In this document: in pieces, positions 1-10,758 of the stretch | Layout: each line of letters starts with the position of its first letter | Numbering within the stretch: the first letter of the stretch is position 1 | DNA from: Fagopyrum homotropicum | Taxonomy: Eukaryota; Streptophyta; Magnoliopsida; Caryophyllales; Polygonaceae | Direction of reading: 5' to 3' | Assembly: GCA_033239125.1 (NCBI GenBank) | Contig: BSWB01000001.1 | Coordinates: 29,043,501-29,107,500, forward strand | Length of the DNA: 64,000 bases | Notes under the pieces: model-generated | The model's input: only the letters and a program-made list of their open reading frames with translations | Database searches by the model: none | Told to the model about the DNA's origin: nothing | Program-made: the position numbers and the translations under genes

Positions 1-172
1 GATGCATGATTGATTGTCCATTGCCATGAAACATGACTATGAAGGTGATCCAATGTTTGAAGCACAATTCCAAAAAGATTTTGTTGTTTTTCTGCATGCA
101 TAAATCATGTCATCTCTTAGTCTATAGTTGGGTCTTGCTCGGGGACGAGCAAATCTTAAGTATGGGGTATTT
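1..172 (+). other. 3' end of element B interior with pre-PPT hairpin and PPT
   Basis: This is the last part of the interior of an Athila-like Ty3/Gypsy element whose body lies left of the window. A hairpin at 135-152 has arms TTGCTC and GAGCAA around the loop GGGGAC. It is followed by a polypurine tract (TAAGTATGGGGTATTT, ending at 172) and then the LTR start TGATAACG. The same arrangement precedes every Athila-like 3' LTR in the window. No coding sequence is recognisable here. Confidence 0.8.
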
Positions 173-499
173 TGATAACGTGATTTATGACGTTAGTTTA
201 GGCATTCATTTAGATAGTTTTTCCCGTTATTCATGCACGGTTTGGCATTAGTTCATGACGTTTATGCTTAATTCATGCATATTTCTAGAAAAGACGTCTA
301 CACGAGCTTTTGTCGGTTTTGTAGGTATTTCGGGGATCTTTCGGACATTAATCGATACATTCGAGGGTCAAGCCTCATGGTGGTACACATCCAAGGCTTT
401 GAAGGAACATAATTGGAGCAATAAAGGACACAAGGACCCTTATTGGTGCAAGCAATAGAGCAACTCATGGCTAGACGATCATAACAAGCCCCTGTTGAA

Positions 500-557
500 G
501 AAAATCGACCCAACACTCAGGAAAATCGGACGATTTTTCTGTCTGGGTCGATTTTCT
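500..557 (+). promoter_or_regulatory. B-type palindrome cluster, upstream half of LTR
   Basis: A half-site AAAATCGACC (501-510), a full palindrome AAAATCGGACGATTTT (about 522-537) and an opposing half-site GGTCGATTTT (about 546-555) make a symmetric half-full-half unit. The palindrome is seen directly. A regulatory role is inferred, because the unit occupies the same relative LTR position as the differently sequenced palindromes of lineages A, D and E. Confidence 0.5.
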
Positions 558-1109
558 GGCTTTTGACAGCTTGTGCCACGTGTCCCACGATCTCTTTGTC
601 CAGCCCTTGCTCTTGATGGAGAATATAGATGGTCCTGCAGGCTGTGGCTGAAGAAGAGCCTCCCACATTCTCTCACACACACCTCATTCCATTGGAGGAT
701 AGACTTGGAGAAGAAGAAAAACTCTCTCATTTAGGGGAGAAGAAGAAGAACACCAAAACTTAGAGTGAAAGTGAGTTTTTGAGAGCTTTTGAGTGATTTT
801 TAGAGATTTTGGTTGAAGAACTCTTGGAAGGATTGTTAGGAACGTTTTGGAACTTCTTTTGAAGAGTTGTAAGTCTTGCTTAAACTTATATCCAACTGAG
901 ATTTCTTGTTTTTACTTGCTTTTCTTCCATCATCTATCTATCAAAACCATGTATGCTTGTGTGATGATTTTGGATCTTGAAATGCATGTTATTGGTTAGT
1001 GTATTGTGATTCTGGAGTGATGGATTGATGGTTATGGCTTGGGTGATGATAGAATGAACTTGTATATTAATTTAGGATGATTCGTATGCACAAAACCTAA
1101 CCCAGGAGG

Positions 1110-1165
1110 AAAAATCGACCTGTTCATAGGTTAGATCGTCCGATTTTCCTTTTGATCCACCCGAA
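1110..1165 (+). promoter_or_regulatory. B-type palindrome cluster, downstream half of LTR
   Basis: A second half-full set is present: AAAATCGACC (1111-1120), GATCGTCCGATTTTCC (about 1134-1149), then the weaker CCCGAATTTTC (1159-1169). It lies at the LTR position where A and E carry their second palindrome clusters, shortly before the GAGACYTACCCGGTRA array. Function is unknown. Confidence 0.45.
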
Positions 1166-1290
1166 TTTTCTCTCTGTTGCTCTTTAATTGATGAATCTGT
1201 ATGTTAGGATGTTAGGTTGTTTAAATCCTAGTGTTTAGTAAGCATAATATAGCTTAGGGTGACCTAATGCTAGCAAACTAAGTGAGGGAA

Positions 1291-1551
1291 GAGACCTACC
1301 CGGTGATTTCCGATCTTAAATACCTAAGATGATGATCTCTAGGTAGTAGTGAGCCTCATAAGCCGTTATTGGATTGAGTGTGCTAGGATTGTTGCTTGAG
1401 ACTTGCCTTTTCCGAGACTTACCCGGTAAGGAGAGGTTTGCCCCTTGAGTAGAGTCCGGTTTGTGTAGAATTCCCAACTTTAACCCCTTGAGACCTACCC
1501 GGTAATAGGAGTTTGATGCGGGATTAGTGAAGCAAGAGACTTACCCGGTAA
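1291..1551 (+). repeat. Four copies of GAGACYTACCCGGTRA in B LTR
   Basis: Copies are at about 1291, 1414, 1490 and 1536. The core TTACC-C-GGTAA is an inverted repeat with one central base. The A LTRs carry the same four repeats in the same order and similar spacing, so the array is older than the split of the A and B lineages. Confidence 0.8.
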
Positions 1552-2013
1552 TTGCTTCCACTAGAGAAACACCCTTTCCCAACACCGCAGCTTTGTCCTT
1601 AGAATCTTTAGAAGCTTGAGTCCAATGCCATAACCGGAAATCTTGACCTCTAGAATCCACTTTTCTCTGTTTGATCACATATCTTGTGTTTGTGTTGGTT
1701 GTTTGTTTTGCTAGCTTGAGTCGTTAGTTTGATTTATTATCTTGCTTGATTTGTGATCTTTTTTTGATCACCACAAAAACCCAACCAAAAATATCATGAT
1801 TTTCATTTCTTTATTTCTTTCTCTTTTCTTAGACTAGATTCACACTATCCATGATCACTTGTTTGATTTGATTTCACCTTAGTCTTCGTGTTCGACCTCG
1901 GAATACTATCCTTGCTACAGAACGACCCATACACTGTGGGTTCGCTAGGAGTTAGGAAATTATATCGAGCTTATAAATTGTAAAACTTTTGCGTGTCGCA
2001 TCTTAGCGTAACA

Positions 2014-2141
2014 AGATGCAGGAGAGACAACATTACCAGCACATGATGGCTGAGATTCAGTTTCAGCATATCATGGGCTATCAATTCGACCCATCTCAGT
2101 ACCCGTACGTGCCACCACCCCCACCACCAGATCGGAATTAG
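2014..2141 (+). pseudogene. ORF3 C-terminus of A1 (ATHILA ORF1-like), cut by element B
   Basis: About 42 codons remain, ending in TAG at 2139-2141. The translation matches the C-terminus of ORF3 in A3, including the QHYQHMM segment and the tail YPYVPPPPPPDR. The rest of the protein lies beyond the B insertion, left of the window. The polyproline tail resembles the ends of ORF3 in lineages E and D. Function of the family is not known. Confidence 0.8.
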
Positions 2142-3570
2142 AGCATGAGAGCTTGCAGGATTTTCTTTATTTATTTATTATGCAGCTCAGCATTGTCCGG
2201 TGAGTACTCTGTTTTCCTTAGACTTATTTGACCCATTGGGACAATGTGTCCCAAGTATGGGGTATGTGGATGTACTTATTTGACCTATATGTATGTTTGT
2301 ATGACTCGATGGATATTTATGATTTTCTTTATGCTCTATGTGTTTATCTGAGATTACATGCATGCATACAGGATATTTGATTGAGAAAAACGTCAAAAAC
2401 TGGTTTGAAAAATATTTTATTGACCTCGACCGAAGTGCTTCTGACTAGACGAGGTGCAGTACCTCGGTTGACTTAGAACATCTCGACCGAGGTGGTTTAA
2501 CTGAGAGTTTTCGAAATGATTTTTTGTGCTTCTTATCTGGATATGACCTCAGTGATGATTTTGTTTGCTGACTAGTTTTGAAATCTTTATATGTTTGAAA
2601 AGTTTTATGATATGTTTAAGTTACTAAATGCTTTGTTTGAAATTTTAGGGATGTTTAATACTTTGTTTTTATCCAAATTATGTTGAATTTGAAGGTTGAC
2701 ACCACATGATGAGTTCTCTCACTTTCTTCCTGGGATGATTGAGGCAATTCATTCTCTTCTCTTCTTCTTCTTGATCATGCTTTAGCCTCTCGTATACATA
2801 TTTTCCTTTCTTTACCTATCCGGGAATTTGGAAGCAAGCAAAAGTGAAAAGCAAGTGAAAGAAAAGTTGAGATGTTGGCTGAAAGTTAGAAAGAAACAAA
2901 TAGGTTTGGGGAAGTCAATCATGATGATGAGTAACTCGGCACCATTCACATAGCCGGGTGTTTGTGTCTTGCCAAAGTCGGATTGAGCGATATTCCTAAC
3001 GGGTCATGGTATTTGCATCAAGGGTTTGAGGCATCTCGAAAAATTGATGATTGCTGATTTCCAAGGCTTCGGTTATTGTGCACCTCTGTCCATGCATCCC
3101 AAAAAGTTAAAAAATAAATAAGCAAAGCTTATTGGTGGAAGATGTTGAAGTTCAAAAGGAAGTGAAGTAAAGATCCTTTTCCCGGATTCTAGCACCACAT
3201 TCCCTATATACATCCCACCCTCACATGTTTTTTGACCTTCTCTTGAAAAGCCCTCGAGACCTTGAGCTTGATGATTGACTTGGTGGTTTAAACTGGATTA
3301 TACATGATTAATTTTCATAATTATGATTTATTATGCATTCTATGATTTATGCAAAGATGAACAACTTTCTTATATTTATAAAATGTTTTGGGCATATTTT
3401 GATTTTAAATTCCATGAAGCATTCTCTTAGAGTGATGTATGATTGGAGCACACCACCAAAAATGTTTTGAAATACTTTTCATTGATCTTTATGACTTATA
3501 ATCCATTCTATCTTGTATCTAACATTTGGAATTTGCTTGGGGACAAGCATGGACTAAGTATGGAGTATTT
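2142..3570 (+). other. A1 3' UTR: palindromes, conserved block, hairpin and PPT
   Basis: This is noncoding. An internal PPT-like CAAGTATGGGGTAT lies near 2252-2265, after a GGGACA-ATG-TGTCCC hairpin. A-type palindromes are at about 2422-2496. The block 2901-3036 is almost identical to blocks in E (30256-30391) and A3 (56963-57099). The pre-PPT hairpin TTGCTT/AAGCA is at 3533-3549, and the PPT runs to 3570. Confidence 0.75.
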
Positions 3571-5295
3571 TGATAGCATGAATTATAGTCTATATTTTGG
3601 GACCTATTTAGACGTTTTATCTTCAATAATCTGCATGTTTGAATGTATATTATGTGACTATATTGTCGTTTCATTTACCTTTGTAGGAATCGAGGTCTAC
3701 ACCAACTTTCGTTGTAATCGTAGGTAAAATGGAACGTTTTGCATCAAAATGGAGCTAAAGGAGCTAAGGAGTCATTGGAGCTACATTCAGGAGCTTAAGG
3801 AAGAATCCAGGAAACATGGAATTGGATTAAAGATTTACTTTGGACCAGATTTGAGAGATTTCACATTCAGTTTAGAGCTACCTCGGTCAGCTAAAGTACC
3901 ATCTCGACCAAGGTGATCCAGAGGAGCGTCCCGACCGAGGCGAACACCTTGGACGCGGCGAGATATATTTTATTCTTGGCTTAGATCTTTTATTTTTGGA
4001 AGCAGAGATCTTATATTTTTAGGCTGGATTTTTGGAAGAAAGATCATATATTTTAGGGATTTATTTATGAGAGATAGATATATTGTATTAGGAAAATATC
4101 TTTTCAAGATATTTTATCTTAGGAGGGTAGTTTTCCTATATAAAGGGTTGAATTTTCCACAAATTCAACCAGCAGTTAGGAAGGATTTTTGGAAGGTTGA
4201 AGGAAGATTGAAGGAAGAAAGTTGATAGCTTTTATAGCTTTTGTGAAGGGTTTTGTAAGATTCTCTTAGATTCCCTTCTTGTTGATTGTCTTATTGGATT
4301 GTGATCCAAGGAACGCTTGTTTGTGTGATAATTGATTCAGTCATTGAAGCCTTGTTCTTAAGGTTTTTATGTTCCATTATTCACTTTCTTCACATATATT
4401 TGATTATTGCATCCATGATGATGATTGGCTAATTTCTTTGTGTGATTCTAGGGTGATTGGATGAAGGTTGTGGGAAAAACAATGATAGAATAATCTTAAA
4501 TTCCAGTAGGACCCTGAAAGCTCGAGTCTTTATCCTTAACCCTAGAGCATCTTGTTCAGTCGATGAACATCTCGGCCGGGGTGGAATTCGTCTGACCGAG
4601 GTGACTTATCTGATCCGAAACTGAGAGTTAAGTGTTAGAGTTTGCCAAATCCTATTCTTATTACACCTTTCCTGGTTCAATGCAAGCTTAGGAAGAGACT
4701 TACTTGGTAATTCCTTAGTTTGTTTACCCAAGATTGTAAGTGTAGGTAATAAAGGTTATCCTTTATTGGGGTTTGAGTGTACTTTCATTCCATCTTTGTG
4801 AGTTAGCCTGAGGCTTACCCGGTAAAGGTTGATTCTTCTCCCTTAGGTGGTGTGTTGGTTCGAGGTTATAGTTCTTTTCCTTAATTCCTTGAGACTTACC
4901 CGGTAATAGGAGTTACGGTTTGGGATTAGTGAGTAGTGAGACTTACCCGGTGATCTATTCCACTTTGGTAACACCTTCCCTTTGCAAAGTCTTAGCTTTG
5001 TCCGCTTTATCTTGAGATCTTGAGTTAGAACCACAACTAGATGCTTTAATCCCTAGAATTGCATATTTCTTTAATTGAATTTTTATCATCTTTGATTGTT
5101 TTAATCGATTTTGTGGTTAGTAATTACATAGACTGCCTATACTTGCTTAGGTTTCACCTAAGTCCCTGAGATCGACACCCCGGAATTTCTTGCTTTTACT
5201 ACGATTGACCCGTACACTGCGGGTTCACATCCTTGTTTTAAGCATACGTCTTGGGTTATAAATTTAAAGATTGCACACACCATTTGGAGCGAACA
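3571..5295 (+). repeat. 3' LTR of A1 (1725 bp)
   Basis: The LTR starts TGATAGCATG after the PPT and ends GGAGCGAACA. It contains A-type palindromes at 3889-3945 (before the TATA box TATATAAAG at 4137-4145) and at 4560-4605. TTACCCGGTAA-type repeats and a U5 hairpin around GACCCGTACACTGCGGGTTC (about 5206-5225) are also present. It is clearly more diverged from the A3 LTRs than those are from each other. Confidence 0.88.
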
Positions 5296-5458
5296 TTACT
5301 ATAATAGATAATTGCAACTAAAACACCTTAACTCTCTTGGGTTCGACCCTTACTTAACCACTATACTTGTCTTTAGTGCTAAGTCGGGATTTACTTTTGA
5401 TTGGGTATAGACGACCATAGAAATACCTTCAGTCAAATTTTGGCGCCATTGCCGGGGA
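5296..5458 (+). repeat. D 5' LTR end and tRNA-Asp primer binding site
   Basis: 5296-5435 matches the last ~140 bp of the D 3' LTR (10619-10758), ending TTCAGTCA in both. After five bases comes TGGCGCCATTGCCGGGGA (5441-5458). This is complementary to the 3' end of plant tRNA-Asp(GTC) with one mismatch; A2 and A3 have the perfect form with CGTTG. Confidence 0.85.
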
Positions 5459-5608
5459 GTTTTAGTTTTTTATTGTTATTATTGATTATTGGTTTGAACC
5501 ATTTTTGTAGTTCAAACCCGTGCTACTAACTCCGGCTTTGCTTCTTTTGATCTAGAAATTGAGAGGACGCACATCTGGCAACGAAGACAACAACAACTTC
5601 AACAAGAG

Positions 5609-6793
5609 ATGGCTGACCGTACACTTCGTCAACTCACGCAGCCCACCTTGGCTCAAAACCCTCTTGCGGTCACTATACCGGCATTAGGAGAAGGAGTCAA
5701 CTTTGAGCTCAAGTCGGGCCTCATTCACTTGCTTCCATCCTACCATGGGCTAAGTGGTGAAGACCACATCAAGCACCTTGGGAAGTTCCATACCGTGTGT
5801 ATGAGCATGAAGCCGGCCAACATTACCGAAGAACAAATCAAGATGAGGGCATTCGGCTTCACACTCAAAGATTCCGCGGATGATTGGTATTACCACCTTC
5901 CATCCGGGAGTATCGACACTTGGGAGAACCTTCACAAGGCATTTTTGGAGAAATACTTTCCAGCCAAGAAAGCCAATAGCTTGAAGAGAGCTATAAGCAA
6001 CATCGAGCAAGAGGCGAATGAAACTCTCTACGAGTACTTCGAGAGGTCTGCACGCCTCCGATCCAGCTGTCCTTTTCACGGATATTCAACTCAAGATCTA
6101 GTCTTGTACTTGTACAATGGCTTACTAGACAATGAAAGGAGGATCGTCGATGCGGCTTGCGGAGGTAATATTCTTAACTGTACTCCTGACCTTGCTTTGG
6201 AAAAGATACAGGAACTAGCGGAAGGTACTCGAAACTTTGGAAGGACCCCGGCTAAGAAAGGATTTCATGCTGTGAGTTCCGGGAAGAGCGAGATTTCCAC
6301 CGAGCTCGCGGAGTTGAAGGAAATGGTGAAAAGAATAACACTTATGGGAACCCCACAGCAACTTAAAGCTAGTGGAGTTTGTGCTGACCCATATCATCCA
6401 ACAGACATCTGCCTACAAGTCCAGGATGATGATGCGGAGGTGAACGCAATGGGTTGTGGACAACCATAGCAGCAAAGGCCTAGGAACGATCCCTATGCAC
6501 AGAATTTCATGCCAAACTGGCGTGACCAACAGAACTTTTGTTGGAGGGATCAACAAAACCAGCAGCAGCAGCCCCGTCAAGGTAAGTATCAATCAACTGA
6601 AGATATGTTGCAGGTTTTGACAAAACACTTTGTTACTCATGTCCAAACAACAGAATCTAGCATCAAGAACCTTGAAAAACAGGTTTGTCAAATGGCGGAA
6701 GCCATTACAAGAATTAAAACTAGGTCCTCCGGAGGATTACCTTCACAGACGGTTATAAACCCAAAGATGATGTTGGAGGAGGCTCAGTCATAG
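5609..6793 (+). pseudogene. gag: gag of element D, one in-frame stop
   Basis: The reading frame from ATG 5609 encodes a retrotransposon gag domain (Retrotrans_gag type). The conserved core around YYHLPSGSIDTWENLHKAF is at residues ~95-113. A glutamine-rich segment (QQNQQQQPRQ) lies near residue 315. A single TAG at 6467-6469 interrupts about 394 codons; reading resumes in the same frame to TAG at 6791-6793. The stop is one C-to-T change from CAG or CAA. No CCHC zinc knuckle is visible. The frame is also open upstream of 5609, so the true start may be earlier. Downstream, pol is absent. Gag should form the particle; whether this copy is used is unknown. Confidence 0.8.
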
Positions 6794-6840
6794 AGGTAGA
6801 GTCCTTACGTCGAGCCAACGACGTAAAACAAAGGCGCTAA

Positions 6841-6858
6841 TTCGGGAGGCAATCCGAA
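6841..6858 (+). other. Conserved post-pol hairpin in D
   Basis: Arms TTCGGG and TCCGAA surround the loop AGGCAA. A3, A2 and E carry CTTGGG-AGGCAA-CCCAAG or a close form at the same place, directly after pol. The loop is invariant and two stem pairs change in a compensatory way. Confidence 0.7.
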
Positions 6859-6892
6859 GGAATAAAGAAGAGGAGCTTCTGTCAAGAAAACT

Positions 6893-7130
6893 GCCCCTGC
6901 GGTTGTGTGACCCCGCCCCCACGGAGACACCATCGACCAACGCTGCCCCCGGCGTTGGGCCTGCGTCTGCGACCTGCTTGTCACCGCACCCACGGTGACA
7001 CCCCACGCCCCTCCTGCGGCCACCCATGACACATATCCTCAGCACTGCCCCCGGCGCTGAGGTTGCGTACCCCCTCTTCGTTGTCAGCGCCCCCGCGGTG
7101 ACAAACGCCGCCCATGCGGTTTCATTTAGG
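6893..7130 (+). promoter_or_regulatory. GC-rich inverted repeats between gag and ORF3 of D
   Basis: At least five short inverted repeats are seen. Examples are TGTCACCG-N6-CGGTGACA (6979-7000), CCAACGC-N8-GCGTTGG (6937-6958) and CCTCAGC...GCTGAGG (about 7036-7062). All have a CCCC-rich centre, and the arms differ from copy to copy while staying complementary. They occupy the place of the A and E palindrome clusters between pol and ORF3. Confidence 0.55.
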
Positions 7131-7601
7131 AAAGAAAAAAAATACACTTCCCAAAAATAACCTACATCTACCGCCCTCTTCACTCCCTCTCCATTCATTC
7201 TTCGAAACCTAGCCACCACGCCTCCCACGCCCTTGCGCCCTCCGGAAGCTCACGCACCGCCCTGTCTAGACGCTGTTGCGCCACCTCCGGCAACCTAGTC
7301 TCGCCACCACCACACACAAACACCAGCTCAACCCTCTCACCCTCGACTTCCACTGCCCGACCTCCGGTGACGAATGCAACAGTAAAGAAGATGCCGGAGC
7401 AGCCCCATCACGAAAACCTTCGCCGAACTCCCAAAATCGCCATCTGTTCTTCGACCGCCCCAGCGCCTGCAAGCCCCCGCCCCTGCGTTGTGCTGCCCCT
7501 ACGCCTGCTTCAGCCGCCCCTGCGGAAAACACAACAGAGGGTTCGTTTCTTACTCAATTTTCTGAAATTTCTAATTCCTTTGATTGTTCAAACTGCAAGA
7601 G

Positions 7602-8584
7602 ATGGAGAATCAGAAGAAATATAAGTTTTCAGAAGCCGAGACGATGCGGTATAGGATTGCACAAGGTCGGGATGTGTATGCAACCCGATTTCTGGACGTT
7701 CCTACTTTGGAACATTTGGGCATGTTAAGAGCATGCAGGAATTTCTCAACAACGCTGAGCTCGGGGATTTTCTGATAACGACCGCACCAATATACCCCGA
7801 GCTCAGCCGCCAATTCATTGCCACCTTCAAAATGGAAACGGTGGACCATGGGTGTGTTGGACTTACATTCAAGTTCAAAAAAAGAAAGTACACATTGGAC
7901 TACACCCATCTGCAGGAGGCATTAGGGGTGACTATAGCCGCTTCCGACGACTGGTGGGAACCTATCCCGACACCTGATTTGATGGAGTTTTGGCAGGCCG
8001 CCACCAGGTCTGAGTTTCATGCAAGGGGTGAGTACTCCAACAAATTCACTCACCCCTGTTTGAGGCTCATCTCGAAGGTATTCATGAGTGTATTTTGTGG
8101 ACACAAGGAGGAGAATAAGGTTGCTCTTAAGGACCTTCCACTACTATACGCCCGCCTCTCCACGAACGACTGGGTACCGGATTGGCCATACCTCTTCCTT
8201 ACCACTTTGAAGCGGATTAGGAAGAATGAGCCACTCTATATGGAGGGTGATGGATCTCTCTGCCTTGGAAGACGGATTAGAGGCCCCACTCTATATGGAG
8301 GGTATGTCGAGAAGGTGCAGGCTCCTCAAGAGAGACGGGGAGCACCTTTTTTGGCTCTCCTTAGCAGACGGGGAGCACCTTTTTTGGATCTCTCTGCCTT
8401 GGAGGACGGATTGGAGACTCAGCAACTGGCTTGGCAAGCTAGCTATGAGACTTCATTTACAGAGAGGATGACAGCTCAACAGAATCGCATAGATGACATC
8501 TACCTCCGGCAGGAGCACTTCTTCCTCCATTTTCCTTACCCACCGGAGGAGGGTCTAGGTGGTCCATCCGGACCATCCCACTGA
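7602..8584 (+). pseudogene. ORF3 of element D (ATHILA ORF1-like), frameshifted
   Basis: ATG 7602 opens a frame with the family signature RFLDVPTLEHLG. The frame breaks at about 7725-7740, consistent with a single-base indel. The frame starting near 7733 then continues to TGA at 8582-8584, with weak similarity to the ORF3 proteins of A and E. A tandem duplication at 8230-8415 adds repeated segments (ATCTCTCTGCCTTGGA occurs twice). The C-terminus retains FPYPPEEG, similar to the FPYPPPP ending in E. The protein family (Pfam ATHILA ORF-1) has no known biochemical activity. The region 7130-7601 upstream is GC-rich with no recognised protein. Confidence 0.6.
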
Positions 8585-9236
8585 GGGGTACATTTCTCTT
8601 CCTTTCTCCCACATTTATCTTTGCCTCATTTCCACATTGAGGACAAAGCGTACTTCAAGTATGGGGGGAGGACATTATCATTACTTGTACAGTTCATTTG
8701 AGTTTTTGAGTTGTTTTGTTATTTTTCTATTTGAATTCAGATTGAAATTCACAAAAAAAAAAAAGAAAAATCCAAAGAAAATGAAAAGAGGCATTAAAAT
8801 CCTTGGATAAACCAAAAACCCAAAAGGGCGGTTTAGGCAAAAAGAAGGTAGTCCGACCAACCTTAGGTTGGTGCAAAATTGGACTTGAGGGATGTGAGTT
8901 AAAGTGAGATCATCAAAAGAAGAAGAGTGGCAAGGTGAAAACCCGAAAGGGCGCCTTGGCAAAATGAGTGACACCGAGTGTAGGTTTCCCTTCCGGCGTT
9001 TGGCGACATAAGAAGGAGAGTCATAAAAAGGATGTTCGGGTAGGCCACTCTTGGAGCAATAAGGATGGTAGTTTCTCCCTTTTTCTCACAATTCCTCTCT
9101 TTTCCTTCTTTCTTTTTTGGATTTTCTCTTGTTTTCATTGTCTTTCTTGCTTACCCATGCTTCCTGAGGCCTTTGAGCCTAATTGTTGTCATTTGTTTTA
9201 CTCGGGACAAGTAAAAGGTCTAAGTATTGGGAAGTT
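8585..9236 (+). other. D 3' UTR with internal PPT-like site, hairpin and PPT
   Basis: This is noncoding. CAAGTATGGGGGGAGG near 8656-8671 is the internal PPT-like site, preceded by the CACATTGAGGACAAAG signature. A hairpin at 9196-9216 has arms TTTTACT and AGTAAAA around CGGGACA, equivalent to the TTGCTT/AAGCAA hairpin of A and E. The PPT runs to 9236. The 136-bp block shared by A and E is not found here. Confidence 0.7.
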
Positions 9237-10758
9237 TGATAGGTGATGGAATTACTATCATTTAGGATAGTTTTTAGAGTATTTTTATTGCATTTGTGTC
9301 GGTTTATGCTACTAACTCCTTGGTCCAGAAGAAGAAGACTAAAAGAAGCTAAGGAAGGAGTTATAAGTACATAGGAGTAAAGATCGTTCACGAAGCAAAG
9401 CTTTTGTTGCCTCACCGCCCCAGCGGAGCCTTGCCACCGCCCCTACGGGTGACGCATTACACCGGAGCGCCCCCTGCACCTTCGCCAACGCCGGCCATGA
9501 AGTGTGTCACCGCGCCTACGCCTTTCCCTAGCGCCCCTGCGGTGACTTACCTTGAAGAAACGAAGACCAGCTCCTTGCGCCTTCCACTGCGCCCTTGCCT
9601 GCGCCTCAACCTGGGAGCTGGAAGATGAAGAGGATGTGTCACCGCCCCTGCGTTGACATAGGGACGCCCCGGCGGCTTGGCATCAGAAATGTCAGGAAGT
9701 CGAAGGGTCAGACGTTTGAAGAGCATTGAAGATCCTCCCCAGCGGAATTTCCTAGCCGTCCTTGCGGCCATGAAGAAGATCAAGCATTTTTGCCTTCACC
9801 GCCCCTGCGGAACTGAAGGCTGCCCCTGCTGTTTAACGTCAGAAGCTTTACTTCGGCTGTTTACACCACCTTTATGGCATTAAAGGTGGCTGTTTTAGGC
9901 CGGCCATTTACTCCCATTTAGTGTCTTTTGTAGTATAAATAGTCCTTGGTTGATTGCTAGAATGATCCATCTTGTTATCCAATAAATTATCCACTTAGAT
10001 TATCATGCTACCTTTGTAATGAGTTGCTAACTCCCTTGCTACATTGGGTTGGTTTGAAGCTGCGTTGATACTTTGGTTGTAAGTTCTTTTTAATATAAGT
10101 TTTCATTCAGTAATGCTTTGTGTTTCCTTGATCTCCATTGTCTAATTGCATGTTTACTATTGCTTGAGATTGATGACCTTAGGTTCTAAAGTGCATGCGA
10201 ATAACTAGGATTAATAGGTTCCGGGTTCGGGTCTTTAATCTAGTAGCAACTTTAAGTAATAACGGGTTGTAATTACTTAAAGAAAAGGAACACAAATATA
10301 AAGATAAGTTTAACGGTTTTAATCTTCTCTTTATATCCCTTAGTCATTGTTTGAAAGCTAACTTGTTATATGTTCTTGTAGGTTTACGGAACACTAACCT
10401 GTTAAGTTGTGTTGATGCCGGTCGGCTCAACACATATATATGATCGAGACGGGAGATTACTTGAAAACTTGTAAAAGGAACTCACCAAAGAAGCAAATTG
10501 CATGCTTAGAATCAACCTAGTGTAGATTCACCCATCATTTGTCTTACTTGTCGTATTAATCGTTTTCATAAGTTTTTGTGTGCATCTATTCAACCAAAAC
10601 ACCCCCCCATGTTACTTGTTACTATAATCGATAATTGCATCTAAAACACCTTAACTCTCTTGGGTTCAACCCTTACTTAACCACTATACTTGTCTTTAGT
10701 AATAATTCGGGATTTACTTTTGATTGGGTATAGACGACCATAGAAATACCTTCAGTCA
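9237..10758 (+). repeat. 3' LTR of element D (1522 bp)
   Basis: The LTR starts TGATAGGTGA and ends TTCAGTCA. It has a TATA box (TATAAAT, 9934-9940) with GC-rich repeats upstream. The GAGACTTACCCGGTAA array of A and B is absent. Its last ~140 bp match 5296-5435. Confidence 0.87.
9411..9940 (+). promoter_or_regulatory. D-type repeat cluster upstream of LTR TATA box
   Basis: Repeats such as CACCGCCCCAGCGG, TAGCGCCCCTGCGGTGAC and GTCACCGCCCCTGCGTTGAC recur between 9411 and 9830, in both partial and near-symmetric forms. They are followed by TATAAAT at 9934. Placement before the TATA box parallels the A and E LTRs. Confidence 0.6.

Larger units (their letters stand above)
173..2013 (+). repeat. 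3' LTR of Athila-like element B (1841 bp)
   Basis: The LTR begins TGATAACG directly after the PPT and ends GCGTAACA. The next base is already inside the ORF3 of another element (A1), which fixes the right border. It shares layout with the A LTRs: four GAGACYTACCCGGTRA repeats and a U5 hairpin (around 1924-1945), but its sequence is otherwise well diverged. If B used a 5-bp target duplication, the right copy would be AGATG at 2014-2018; the left copy is outside the window. I see no clear TATA box. Confidence 0.82.
2014..5295 (+). mobile_element. Element A1: 3' remnant of an A-lineage Athila-like retrotransposon
   Basis: Only the end of ORF3, the 3' UTR and the 3' LTR are in the window. The left side is interrupted by element B. 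The right side ends at GAGCGAACA, where the interrupted 5' LTR of element D resumes. The 5 bp after A1 (TTACT, 5296-5300) also occur at the matching place in the uninterrupted 3' LTR of D, so they are the expected right copy of the target duplication. A1 is the closest relative here of A2 and A3. Confidence 0.88.
5296..10758 (+). mobile_element. Element D: non-autonomous Athila-like element (gag + ORF3 only)
   Basis: D has a 5' LTR remnant (5296-5435), a tRNA-Asp-type PBS (5441-5458), gag, a gap where pol should be, an ORF3, a PPT and a full 3' LTR (9237-10758). It lacks protease, reverse transcriptase, RNase H and integrase. The sequence jumps from the end of gag to the post-pol hairpin at 6841-6858, so pol was lost by internal deletion. 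It lies inside the gag of element E. The right target duplication would be CAGGT (10759-10763); the left copy is outside the window. Confidence 0.85.

Noticed and set aside
6893..7600. GC-rich stretch as a host CpG-island promoter or gene
   Set aside because: It lies inside element D between gag and ORF3 and consists of D-type inverted repeats. The open frames on both strands lack domains.
9404..9883. Pro/Arg-rich open frames in the D LTR
   Set aside because: They are translations of the GC-rich repeat cluster upstream of the LTR TATA box.
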